Both the position numbers and the translations under genes were made by a program. Positions 1 through 6,163 of a stretch of DNA of 9,166 nucleotides are shown piece after piece. How positions within the stretch are numbered: position 1 is the stretch's first letter; every line of letters begins with the position of its first letter. Below the pieces are notes generated by a model, which saw only the letters and a list, made by a program, of their open reading frames with translations, made no database searches and was not told the DNA's origin. This DNA is from Enteractinococcus helveticum (GTDB lineage Bacteria; Actinomycetota; Actinomycetes; Actinomycetales; Micrococcaceae): the NCBI RefSeq assembly GCF_020742345.1, contig NZ_DYXC01000038.1:1-9166 (forward strand), read 5' to 3'.

Positions 1-704
1 AGTTCCTCGGCACTATAGTCGGCGATCCGTTTGGCCATGGGCAGCCCGGCGGCACGGAATAATCGACCGTACCAACCCTCCATGGAATAGCCCGGGACGT
101 TCAGGGCGCCGTCCTCCAGGGATTTCTTAGCATCATAGAGTTCAGACAGCACAAAGTCGGTGACCTCCCCGCGGCCCTGGCACGTGGGGCACATGCCACC
201 GGTCATACTAAATTCCCGGTGCACGGAGGTTGGTTTATCGCCCTTGGTCACGGTGATCCGGCCCGAGGCCTGCACTGATGCCACATTAAACGCAAATGCC
301 TGCGGCCCGCCAATGTGCGGGGTGCCCACCCGCGAATACAGTATCCGCAACAGTGCCAACGCATCCGTGACAGTCCCAACCGTGGAGCGCGGATTAGCGG
401 GCAGTGATTCCTGATCAATAGCAATCGCGGTGGTCAACCCGGCCAGTTGGTCCACATTGGGCCGGGTGGTTTGGGGCATGAACCCCTGGATAAATGTCGA
501 GTAGGTTTCATTGACTAACCGCTGCGACTCGGCGGCAATGGTTCCAAAAATTAGCGAGGATTTGCCCGAGCCGGAAACCCCGGTGCACACCGTCAGTCGG
601 CGCTTGGGGATCTCTACGGTCACGTTATTGAGGTTATTCTGACGGGCACCAACCACCCGGATGGTGTCTGAATGATCGGCCGGATGTGTCAGGTGAGACT
701 GCAT
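1..704 (-). CDS. UvrA-like ABC ATPase (excinuclease subunit A paralogue), N-terminal part
   Basis: The first 234 codons of a minus-strand gene are present and its 3' end lies outside the window. After about 14 variable residues comes an IRVVGARQNNLNNV segment typical of UvrA. Walker A follows at residues 42-50 (GVSGSGKSS). Residues around 60-90 (ETYSTFIQGFM, then a stretch ending AIAIDQE) correspond to the UvrA segment after Walker A, and a CPTCQGRG zinc-knuckle motif follows near residue 180. The run from the ATPase core to the CxxC without the long UvrB-binding insertion fits the short (roughly 750-800 residue) actinobacterial UvrA-like proteins rather than canonical UvrA of about 950. UvrA proteins are dimeric DNA-damage sensors in nucleotide excision repair; the short paralogues are less understood and some related proteins are linked to drug tolerance. 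ATG at 704 is chosen because the homologous segment starts just after it. Only a weak GGAG lies upstream, very close to the ATG, so the start is not secure. Confidence 0.88.
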   Translation of the reverse strand, partial: MQSHLTHPADHSDTIRVVGARQNNLNNVTVEIPKRRLTVCTGVSGSGKSSLIFGTIAAESQRLVNETYSTFIQGFMPQTTRPNVDQLAGLTTAIAIDQESLPANPRSTVGTVTDALALLRILYSRVGTPHIGGPQAFAFNVASVQASGRITVTKGDKPTSVHREFSMTGGMCPTCQGRGEVTDFVLSELYDAKKSLEDGALNVPGYSMEGWYGRLFRAAGLPMAKRIADYSAEE

Positions 705-1141
705 TGCTCCAGCATATGCTGCTAGACCAATCCGGTACCAGGGTCGGCTCAAAATTTATCGCACTGATCTTGCCACGGGCTATAACCGGGCCAGCCAGGT
801 CCTTCGATGTCATACGGTTCGCGACGTAAAGATAGCCGCCACCGTCACGTACGCACTGGAAGCCACGATATTTGCTGATCGTTACATTGCACGGCTCTTT
901 GGGATGGTAATCGGTAACTTCGTTAACACACCGGGAAACGACCCAGCCTGATCTCAACAGATCAGGCTGGGTGTCACGGACGGCGTCCTCGTGCCGTGTA
1001 GTGTGACAGCCTCGACACTTCCTATGTCATACCGACCGGGCCTGGGAACGTTTGACGCAAGACGCTGCAGCTTACTCACCAGACAAAAGGCGGCAGCAGT
1101 CTGAGGAGCCTCATGCCCCAGGATGTCGATTACACACGCCG
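705..1141. other. Spacer without an assignable gene
   Basis: No intact gene is recognised in this stretch. On the minus strand one frame stays open from about 1034 down through 704 into the 5' end of the UvrA-like gene. It has plausible codon use, a GGGYLYVANR segment and several cysteines, but its only start near the beginning is a TTG at 957 inside a hairpin, and it overlaps the UvrA-like gene by about 70 bp in another frame. It may be decayed coding DNA. A strong inverted repeat at 941-972 is listed separately. No promoter for the UvrA-like gene could be named with confidence. Confidence 0.5.
941..972 (-). terminator. Perfect 14-bp inverted repeat, possible terminator
   Basis: Arms at 941-954 (ACCCAGCCTGATCT) and 959-972 are perfectly complementary around a CAAC loop (GTTG on the minus strand). 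On the minus strand the stem is followed by CGTTTCCC, so there is only a short T run. On the plus strand no T run follows. The hairpin lies downstream of the decayed minus-strand enolase-superfamily gene, so it may have ended that transcript. Many actinobacterial terminators lack a U tract, which keeps this possible. It could equally be a repeat or insertion remnant. Confidence 0.45.
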
Positions 1142-1441
1142 TTAATCCCAGGTGGCAACTGGTTCTCCCAGTATCTCCTCATCGACCTTGATTCCCAGCT
1201 CCGGTGTGGTCCCAGGAAGAACTCCGCCGTCGACGAATGTCGCGTCAACCGTTGCCGTTTTGATGGTGACCATGTCCTAGCAATTGAGTACACACCGGAG
1301 CAATTACTCGGGCACTGTTGCGCCCAACTGCAGTATGCCGGAAAAGCAATCGACGACCCGACGGTCTTGGACGCTGACCGTCATACCAGCGGTCCGGACG
1401 ATATCTCGTTGACGCCACCCGGGGGTGACTCCTCCAGCCTT
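1142..1441 (-). pseudogene. C-terminal remnant of a mandelate racemase/muconate lactonizing enzyme family (enolase superfamily) gene
   Basis: Read on the minus strand in one frame from about 1441 to the TAA at 1142-1144, the peptide runs KAGGVTPGW, DIVRTAGMTVSVQD, ILQLGATVPE, stop (TAA at 1304-1306), LLRCVLNC, stop (TAG at 1277-1279), DMVTIKTATVDATFVDGG, TPELGIKVDEEILGEPVATWD. This matches the usual C-terminal layout of mandelate racemase/muconate lactonizing enzymes: a K-x-GG-x-T barrel strand, an AGMxVSVQD-like strand, then a GLG-x-x-x-DE tail. Intact members abstract a proton alpha to a carboxylate using Mg2+ in sugar-acid or aromatic-acid catabolism. The N-terminal capping domain and most of the barrel are missing upstream, and two nonsense codons interrupt what is left, so it cannot give a functional enzyme. 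A 43-codon ORF from ATG 1273 is only the tail. The family call rests on motif resemblance by eye. Confidence 0.68.
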
Positions 1442-1469
1442 ATTGCGGGCCTCCGGGGACCGGCAATGA

Positions 1470-1658
1470 CGAGTTTTGGTATCCTTTCCCCGTTGGCCGG
1501 TCGCGTCCTTTGTCGCGATGGGTATCGCAGTGGGCATGTGGGGCGGCCAGCGCGCCTTAGGCCGAACCAACGACCAAGTGGTGTTTGGCATCGTCGTCGT
1601 GCTGGCAACGACTGGGGCAGCACTGTCCGTGGTGAACGGCATTGCCCAACTGGTATAA
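1470..1658 (+). pseudogene. C-terminal remnant of a membrane protein, resembling a TauE/SafE (TSUP) permease
   Basis: After a TGA at 1467-1469 the plus-strand frame encodes about 62 residues ending at TAA 1656-1658. It contains two hydrophobic helices (VASFVAMGIAVGMWGG and VVFGIVVVLATTGAALSVV) joined by a QRALGRTND loop. The pattern of a G-rich helix, a GxR-x-x-x-R-like loop, and a last helix with a short tail is what the end of TSUP-family anion permeases looks like; these export sulfite, sulfonates or organic acids. There is no good start codon or ribosome binding site, and the remaining helices are absent upstream, so it is a fragment. It ends only 4 bp from the stop of the convergent gene at 1663. 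The family assignment is tentative; the coding character and membrane nature are clearer. Confidence 0.45.
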
Positions 1659-1662
1659 CAGC

Positions 1663-2595
1663 TCAGGCCGCAGCTGCGCGGAGCTGCGCAATAGTGGACA
1701 CCAAACGCCCACGTAGCACCTGTGAGCGTTCAACAAACCCGCGTTGAGTCTGCACATAGGCGGCTTTGCCTTCCGGGGTTTCAATGCGGATCGGCTCAAA
1801 TCCCCACCCCGTCAGGTCATAGGGAGAAGCTTGCATATCGACGACGCGAATATCCCAGGCCAATTCGAAACAATCGGCCAGCAGCGACGAACTGATTGCC
1901 GGCAAGAGTTTCGAAGCCCACTTATACAGGTCCATATTGGCGTGCAGACACCCGGGTTGTTCGAATTCGATCATCGTGTCGCGAGTGGGTTGCAGATGAT
2001 TCATTTCCCGCGCCTCAGGCGCATAGAACCGAAACGCATCAAAATGTGAACACGAAATCTTGTGGGATTCTACGACGTCGTCGGTACCTTGCGCGCCCAA
2101 TCTCAACGGCACCGACGCATGCCGGAGACCGTGCACATCTGAACGATATGCCATGGCCCATTCGTGCAAACCAAAACAGCTCAATTTGGCATCGCGTGAC
2201 ACGGTGGCGGATAATAATTGCTCCACGAAATCCAATATGTTGGCCTGCCGGCGGCCAAATTCGGTCACATCGACCGTCCATCCGCCGTGCGGTAACCCGG
2301 CCGCAGCATCGGCGGTGACCTCGCGGTAAAACTTGGTGCCCGCCTGCGGGGCAGGCCTATCGGCGCCTGGGTTGGCAATGATGTAGCCTGCTCCTGGATG
2401 CCAGCGTTTGAGTGCCCCGGCTGAAAGATAATAGTACGAGAACAAAAAATCATAGACGGGGTGCCGAACACCTTGTTTGTGCAACTGGATTAGCGGATCT
2501 GTATATGAGCCGATGCGTTGTTTGTGGTCATGCGCCAGGGGCTGCCATTGCTCGGGAGAAAGAACAACGGTTACATTCATATCAGTCGGTTCCAC
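1663..2595 (-). CDS. Conserved actinobacterial protein usually labelled 3-methyladenine DNA glycosylase
   Basis: This 310-residue soluble protein belongs to a family widespread in actinobacteria that databases commonly call 3-methyladenine DNA glycosylase. Conserved blocks visible here are HPVYDFLFSYYYLSAGALKRWHPG (residues 45-68), CFGLHEWAMAYR (140-151), VPLRLGAQGTDDVVESH (162-178), CSHFDAFRFYAPEA (182-195), a PTRD then EQPGCLHANMDLYKWASKL stretch (203-230), DCFELAWDIRVVDMQASPYDL (241-261) and IETPEGKAAY (271-280). I see no helix-hairpin-helix GPD signature typical of AlkA-type glycosylases, so the enzymatic label should be treated as provisional; the many conserved H, D, E and W residues do suggest an enzyme. 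The start is GTG at 2595, which sits six bases after a TACACT -10 element and suggests a leaderless mRNA. ATG at 2580 is the alternative. The gene stands alone, divergent from the FUSC gene. Confidence 0.85.
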   Translation of the reverse strand: MEPTDMNVTVVLSPEQWQPLAHDHKQRIGSYTDPLIQLHKQGVRHPVYDFLFSYYYLSAGALKRWHPGAGYIIANPGADRPAPQAGTKFYREVTADAAAGLPHGGWTVDVTEFGRRQANILDFVEQLLSATVSRDAKLSCFGLHEWAMAYRSDVHGLRHASVPLRLGAQGTDDVVESHKISCSHFDAFRFYAPEAREMNHLQPTRDTMIEFEQPGCLHANMDLYKWASKLLPAISSSLLADCFELAWDIRVVDMQASPYDLTGWGFEPIRIETPEGKAAYVQTQRGFVERSQVLRGRLVSTIAQLRAAAA

Positions 2596-2632
2596 GCCTC
2601 TAGTGTAGAAGCCTCAGCCCCGGGGACGCCAA
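2596..2632 (-). promoter_or_regulatory. Promoter for a leaderless transcript of the 1663-2595 gene
   Basis: On the minus strand TACACT (2607-2602) matches the actinobacterial TAnnnT -10 element and is followed by AGAGGC and then the GTG at 2595, placing the expected transcription start at the start codon. A TTGGCG at 2632-2627 with a 19-bp spacer could act as a weak -35. This is a pattern match only. Confidence 0.45.
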
Positions 2633-2763
2633 AACTGGCTACAAACCGCTCGTCATGCCACGCAACGTAGTCCACCGGCAAAGAATCGACAAGAGTTTTT
2701 CACCCCGTGCCTCACACGCCGAAATGCGGCATACACCGCGTCGAGTAAACAGGAAGGAACTGC

Positions 2764-3921
2764 ATGTCAGCTGAGCAATCCCAACACTCCGACGACGCCT
2801 CCTCAGCAACAACCGAGTACCTTACCGAAGACCGCCAACCGCTGAGCGCCCGTGTTTGGCGGCGACTCAAAAGCCCAGAAACCACCGCCGACCTACTGCT
2901 GGCCACCAAAGCTGTGATCGCCGGTACCAGTGCCTGGGCCATTTCCGTAGGTGTGCTGGGTACCGAGGTCGCCTTTATGGCCCCGTGGACGGCGTTGCTT
3001 ACCGTCCATGCCACCGTGCATCGGTCACTTTCGCGCGGCGCCCAAACGGCGGTCTCCTCGGCAGTCGGCATGGGCCTGGCATTTGTCATCATGAACGTGC
3101 TGGGTGTCAACATCTTTACCTTCGCCCTGGCACTGTTCATCGGGCTGATGGGCGCCCGGTTGTCCTGGATCCGCGATGAAGGCGTCGCCATTGCCACCAC
3201 TGCAATCTTCATTTTCACCGCCGACGACCCAATGTTTGCCGACCGCTTCATCGAATTACTGTTGGGCGTGGCCATCGGCATCCTGGTCAACGTGCTGGTG
3301 TTACCGCCCCTGCGCGATCATCAAGCAAACCGTTATGTGGACAGCATCAACCAGCGCATGGGTGCGGTGTTGGCGGACATGTCCCAAGAGTTTTCCGAAT
3401 CCTGGGACACAGACCGAGCTGATGCGTGGTTGGCAGAAGCCCAATCGATGAGCGACGAATTGAATTCGGCCTGGCAAATGGTCAAATTCGCCCGCGAGTC
3501 CCGCCGCAAAAATCCGCGCCACCTGCTGCACCGCACAGCCCAAACCGACGACGACGTCGACTACGAACACGTCCTGAATAATATTGCTGAAGGTATTTCA
3601 CACCTGCGCAATATGACACGCACCATGCGTCAAGCCACCTGGGCGGTGGGCTCCTGGGACGAACAATTCCGCAAAGGCTGGGTGCGCATCGCCTGCGACC
3701 TGGGGGAGGCCATCGCCGATCCGGATGGCGATGTCGCTGCCCTGCAGGACAACCTCGATACATTGGTCACCAAGATGTCACAGACACAGGATCTGCCACA
3801 TGTCCAATGGCCCATCTACGGTGCCATGCTGGCCAGTTTGCGCCACATCATCCACATATTCTCGGATGTTAACGCACCCCCTGAACCGCGGGCATCCAGT
3901 GACGACGCCGCAGCCGGCTAG
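2764..3921 (+). CDS. FUSC / aromatic acid exporter (ArAE) family membrane protein
   Basis: This 385-residue protein has a polar N-terminus (1-40), a block of about six membrane helices (roughly residues 44-66, 68-85, 93-113, 114-133, 138-153 and 161-180) and a long helical cytoplasmic C-terminal half (185-385) with an Asp/Ala-rich tail. The MAPWTALLTVHATVHRSLSRG segment at 72-92, followed by helices with GMGLAF and GARLSW and then LLLGVAIGILVNVLVLPPL, is the typical core of FUSC/ArAE proteins. Related proteins are proposed to export aromatic carboxylic acids or other small hydrophobic anions; no substrate can be read from this sequence. The start is firm: AGGAAGGA lies six bases before the ATG. 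It is monocistronic and converges on the patatin-like gene, with both stop codons in the shared CTAG at 3918-3921. No hairpin terminator is visible at that junction. Confidence 0.88.
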   Translation: MSAEQSQHSDDASSATTEYLTEDRQPLSARVWRRLKSPETTADLLLATKAVIAGTSAWAISVGVLGTEVAFMAPWTALLTVHATVHRSLSRGAQTAVSSAVGMGLAFVIMNVLGVNIFTFALALFIGLMGARLSWIRDEGVAIATTAIFIFTADDPMFADRFIELLLGVAIGILVNVLVLPPLRDHQANRYVDSINQRMGAVLADMSQEFSESWDTDRADAWLAEAQSMSDELNSAWQMVKFARESRRKNPRHLLHRTAQTDDDVDYEHVLNNIAEGISHLRNMTRTMRQATWAVGSWDEQFRKGWVRIACDLGEAIADPDGDVAALQDNLDTLVTKMSQTQDLPHVQWPIYGAMLASLRHIIHIFSDVNAPPEPRASSDDAAAG

Positions 3922-4802
3922 AGTCCCAAAAACTCTTTGATTGCTGGCATCTCGCGGCGGGCCTGTTCCAAACCGAGCCGGTGGGCCGCATTGAGTTTGG
4001 CAACATTTCGCTCACCGTTGGCCACCGGCATGACATCGGGGATAAAAAGGTAGGCTTTGCCCGCGCGCTCCAGCTCAAAGAGTTTGTCTCGGGTTTGGTT
4101 GTACCGCCACCAGCGGGTCAACAGCGCATCGGCTACGGCCGGATACTTCCGAAAATAGGTGCGATAAAACGCAGGAAATTTCTCGGGCTCCTTGCGGTAT
4201 TGGCGCTCGCGAGTCAACACAATCAAAAACCGCTCGTATCCTAAATCTTCAGTCACCGTGATGGGTACCCCGCCATCGGTGCCCAGCGCGCCGTCGACAT
4301 ACGTTCTTCCATGAATTGCTACCGGCGGCATCACAATTGGCATGGTTGACGACGCCCGCACTCGACGCATCAGATCGGGTAGCTCACGCGTGTGCTCGCG
4401 CCCCCACCACACGGTGTCACCGGATTCGATATCAAAACCGCCGATCCGAAAGTCAGCGGGGTTCTGCTGAAACGCTTGCCAGTTATATTCCAGGGGCATG
4501 CCGGGAAGTCCGGCGCGTTCGTAAATATACTCCGCGTGAAATAGGCCCTTGCCGCGCACAAAGGTCCGCCAGTCACCAAAGTTCGGATCGGCGGCGAAAT
4601 CCGTAAACGAGGTACGGGCTCGTGGGCCGTCGCAGGACAAATAGTTCGCGGTATTGGACGCCCCGGCAGAGATGCCTGCCACAAAGGGCGCATGGATATC
4701 CTCTTCCAGTAGCGCGACGACCATCCCAGACGTGTAGGATGCGCGCATGCCGCCGCCTTCAAAAAGCAGGGCGGTCTGCTGCAACAAAGTGGAGTGTGCC
4801 AT
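3918..4802 (-). CDS. Patatin-like phospholipase family protein (YjjU type)
   Basis: This 294-residue alpha/beta hydrolase of the patatin family carries every expected active-site element: the oxyanion-hole glycine run EGGGMR (15-20), the nucleophile elbow GISAGA with Ser45, and the catalytic Asp170 in YVDGALG (168-174). The segment MRRVRASSTMPIVMPPV (145-161) before the Asp is also characteristic. The C-terminal part, with FPAFYRTYFRKYPAVADAL and a later LFELERAGKAYLFIPD stretch, matches the bacterial YjjU-like branch, which lacks the RssA adaptor role. Members hydrolyse acyl esters of phospholipids or other lipids with a Ser-Asp dyad. There is no signal peptide, so it is probably cytoplasmic or peripherally membrane-bound. 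ATG at 4802 has no Shine-Dalgarno sequence but lies six bases after a TAAGCT -10-like element, suggesting leaderless translation. Its substrate is unknown. Confidence 0.92.
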   Translation of the reverse strand: MAHSTLLQQTALLFEGGGMRASYTSGMVVALLEEDIHAPFVAGISAGASNTANYLSCDGPRARTSFTDFAADPNFGDWRTFVRGKGLFHAEYIYERAGLPGMPLEYNWQAFQQNPADFRIGGFDIESGDTVWWGREHTRELPDLMRRVRASSTMPIVMPPVAIHGRTYVDGALGTDGGVPITVTEDLGYERFLIVLTRERQYRKEPEKFPAFYRTYFRKYPAVADALLTRWWRYNQTRDKLFELERAGKAYLFIPDVMPVANGERNVAKLNAAHRLGLEQARREMPAIKEFLGL

Positions 4803-4838
4803 TATTTCAGCTTAGGACACCGGTGATACCGGTTGAAA
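4803..4838 (-). promoter_or_regulatory. Candidate leaderless promoter of the patatin-like gene
   Basis: On the minus strand TAAGCT (4814-4809) fits TAnnnT and is separated by GAAATA from the ATG at 4802, so transcription would start at or next to the initiation codon. A TTTCAA at 4838-4833 is a poor -35. The absence of any purine-rich ribosome binding site supports the reading, but nothing here proves it. Confidence 0.38.
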
Positions 4839-5178
4839 TGGTTGATAACACGCTGCAGTCCAATACCGCATGCTAACCATCACAGAACGTTGGACGGCGT
4901 AGCTGGCAGCACATAATTCCACAGTCCGTTGGGAGAGGTGAAAACATTTCAGGTTTGGCTGCCACCGAGGGTGTACCCATCCGCTCCATGCCGGGCTGTT
5001 TGGCGGATCTTATGTAGAGTCTAGCGTGTTGAGATGAGTTATTTGTGTGTTCAATTGAACAAGTTAGCGAATTCTCCAGGTGTGACCGGTTCGCGTATGC
5101 GGAAAAGTCTAGGCTCACAGGGTTTGCTGAGTTAGGATGAGAGTTAAGACCGATCACCCTTTATTTTAAGGAGCCACG
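4839..5178. other. Intergenic region upstream of the excisionase-type gene
   Basis: About 340 bp without a credible gene; the one long minus-strand frame (5157-4873) has no ribosome binding site, unlikely composition and no family resemblance. The half nearest the gene at 5179 is more AT-rich and probably holds its promoter. A 14-bp palindrome at 5048-5061 is listed separately. TAGGAT at 5133-5138 is a possible -10 without a recognisable -35. AAGGAG at 5168-5173 is the ribosome binding site of the next gene. Confidence 0.4.
5048..5061. promoter_or_regulatory. 14-bp perfect palindrome, possible operator
   Basis: TGTTCAATTGAACA is perfectly self-complementary and lies about 120 bp upstream of the start of the small DNA-binding protein gene, inside AT-rich DNA. 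Size and symmetry suit a homodimeric regulator of the TetR, GntR or MarR kind, but no regulator is identified. Confidence 0.3.
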
Positions 5179-5373
5179 ATGATTGAAGCCTGGATGTCCG
5201 CCGACGATATTGCTGAACACCTTGGAGTTACCAAGCACACGATTTACGGGTGGATCAATGACCGTTCCATGCCGGCGCACAAGATCGGCCGTCTGTGGAA
5301 GTTCAAGGCCTCCGAAGTCGACGAATGGGTGCGTACCGGTGGTGCCGCAACCGTCGAAGATGAGGAAGAATAA
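5179..5373 (+). CDS. Small excisionase-type (MerR-like) helix-turn-helix DNA-binding protein
   Basis: This 64-residue protein is essentially a single winged helix-turn-helix domain of the excisionase/HTH_17 type. WMSADDIAEHLGVTKHTIYGWIND (5-28) forms the two HTH helices, with TKHTIYGWI as recognition helix. MPAHKIGRLWKFKASEVDEWV (31-51) is the wing and the closing helix, and an acidic tail follows (VEDEEE). The MPAHKxGRLWKF...VDEWVR pattern is very conserved across bacteria in stand-alone proteins. Such proteins may act as transcription factors, phage excisionases or partners in restriction or toxin-antitoxin loci; here no integrase, methylase or toxin is adjacent, so a housekeeping regulatory role is the simpler guess. 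ATG 5179 is preceded by AAGGAG at good spacing. Transcription ends at the hairpin 18 bp downstream. Confidence 0.85.
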   Translation: MIEAWMSADDIAEHLGVTKHTIYGWINDRSMPAHKIGRLWKFKASEVDEWVRTGGAATVEDEEE

Positions 5374-5390
5374 TCTCCTTTTGAGCATAA

Positions 5391-5428
5391 AAAATCCTGG
5401 TTTGTGCACGAACACAAACCAGGATTTT
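5391..5428. terminator. Bidirectional intrinsic terminator
   Basis: A perfect 16-bp stem (arms 5391-5406 AAAATCCTGGTTTGTG and 5413-5428) surrounds the loop CACGAA. The arms end in AAAA/TTTT, so both strands show a stem followed by a T run (TTTTCTTAT on plus, TTTTTTATG on minus). It sits between the convergent genes ending at 5373 and 5437 and serves both. Confidence 0.9.
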
Positions 5429-5436
5429 CTTATCAG

Positions 5437-5994
5437 CTAGTTATTACTCAGTGGCTGAGGAGTCGGAGTGGTCCACGGATCCTCGACCGGCTGGGACAAA
5501 CGCCATACGGCGTAGGCTGCGCCAGCGGCGGCAACGGTGATACCAAGTACCAACAGGCCGCGACCGGATTTCTTCTTCTGCTTTTTCTTAGCCTGTTTTT
5601 TCAACTGCTTTTCGGCGTCTTTCGCCCACTGCTGTGCGGCTTTTTGTAGACGACGACCAGATTTCTTGTCACCGGTGACTCGGGTAATGGCGTCGTTGAC
5701 GAATTCTGGAAGTTCCGTGTCCTTGATGGCCTTGGCGCTTCCGGCGGCAACCGGTGCCAGCTGACCCGCAGCGGCAGGAAGATAGTCGTCTTGGACTTTG
5801 TGTTGGAAGGTTGAAGCGGCGTCACCGACTTTATGAGCGGCATCGGAAAGCGCTTTCGATGCGGCATCAACCACCGGTGCGGCGCGATCAGCTGAATCCT
5901 GCCAGACATGTTCTGCCCAGTCGCGCACGTTCTCTGCGGCTTCAGAGACGGTATCTCCCAGCGTTGGTGCTTTGGACTTAGAACGTCCCAACAT
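5437..5994 (-). CDS. Hypothetical helical protein with a C-terminal membrane anchor
   Basis: The product of 185 residues has no recognised catalytic motif. Residues 10-105 are Ala-rich, amphipathic and probably helical (for example VVDAASKALSDAAHKVGDAA), with the flavour of apolipoprotein or stress-type proteins. Residues 112-143 form a strongly basic segment ending in a Lys/Gln run. One membrane helix follows (about 146-165, GLLVLGITVAAAGAAYAVW), then a short tail with EDPWTTP. The positive-inside rule suggests a cytoplasmic N-terminal domain tethered to the membrane with the tail outside. Similar anchors with a D-x-W tail are seen in small actinobacterial proteins near gyrA/ppiA such as the DLW-39 family, but homology is not shown. 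ATG 5994 is preferred over ATG 6006 because a GGAGG lies seven bases before it. It is convergent with the excisionase-type gene. Confidence 0.8.
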   Translation of the reverse strand: MLGRSKSKAPTLGDTVSEAAENVRDWAEHVWQDSADRAAPVVDAASKALSDAAHKVGDAASTFQHKVQDDYLPAAAGQLAPVAAGSAKAIKDTELPEFVNDAITRVTGDKKSGRRLQKAAQQWAKDAEKQLKKQAKKKQKKKSGRGLLVLGITVAAAGAAYAVWRLSQPVEDPWTTPTPQPLSNN

Positions 5995-6163
5995 AATTAC
6001 CTCCATAATAGGGATTGACTACCCCTAGGTTACGCGCTCAAAGCCTCGGTTGCCACGATCTGACGCCGATAACACCCATTTCTTTAGGCTGCGCGCGTAG
6101 CATTTGAAACTCGCGCTGACTCAAGACTGGGTCAACGCCGTCAATGATGGAAGAATAGCGCTC

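Noticed and set aside
973..1014. Possible insertion-sequence end (TGTCAC ... GTGACA inverted hexamers)
   Set aside because: Only six-base arms, no transposase remnant and no visible target duplication.
1005..1031. A CxxCH (heme c-like) motif, CRGCH, on the minus strand
   Set aside because: It is an isolated match directly after a stop codon, with no signal peptide and no cytochrome fold around it.
1052..1747. A 231-codon plus-strand open frame across the remnant region
   Set aside because: It has no ribosome binding site, an Arg/Pro/Ser-rich composition without domain character, overlaps the 3' end of the gene at 1663, and runs out of frame with the better-supported membrane-protein remnant.
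2712..3290. A 192-codon minus-strand frame opposite the FUSC gene
   Set aside because: It is the antisense shadow of a strong coding sequence and is rich in Ser/Met/Thr/Ala, as expected from reverse reading of membrane-helix codons.
4873..5157. A 94-codon minus-strand frame upstream of the HTH gene
   Set aside because: No ribosome binding site, no family resemblance, unusual composition, and it covers the likely promoter of the gene at 5179.
6104..6163. A 20-residue N-terminal extension of the cyclophilin from ATG 6104
   Set aside because: The extension is not conserved, is neither a signal peptide nor a membrane helix, and ATG 6164 gives the family length.
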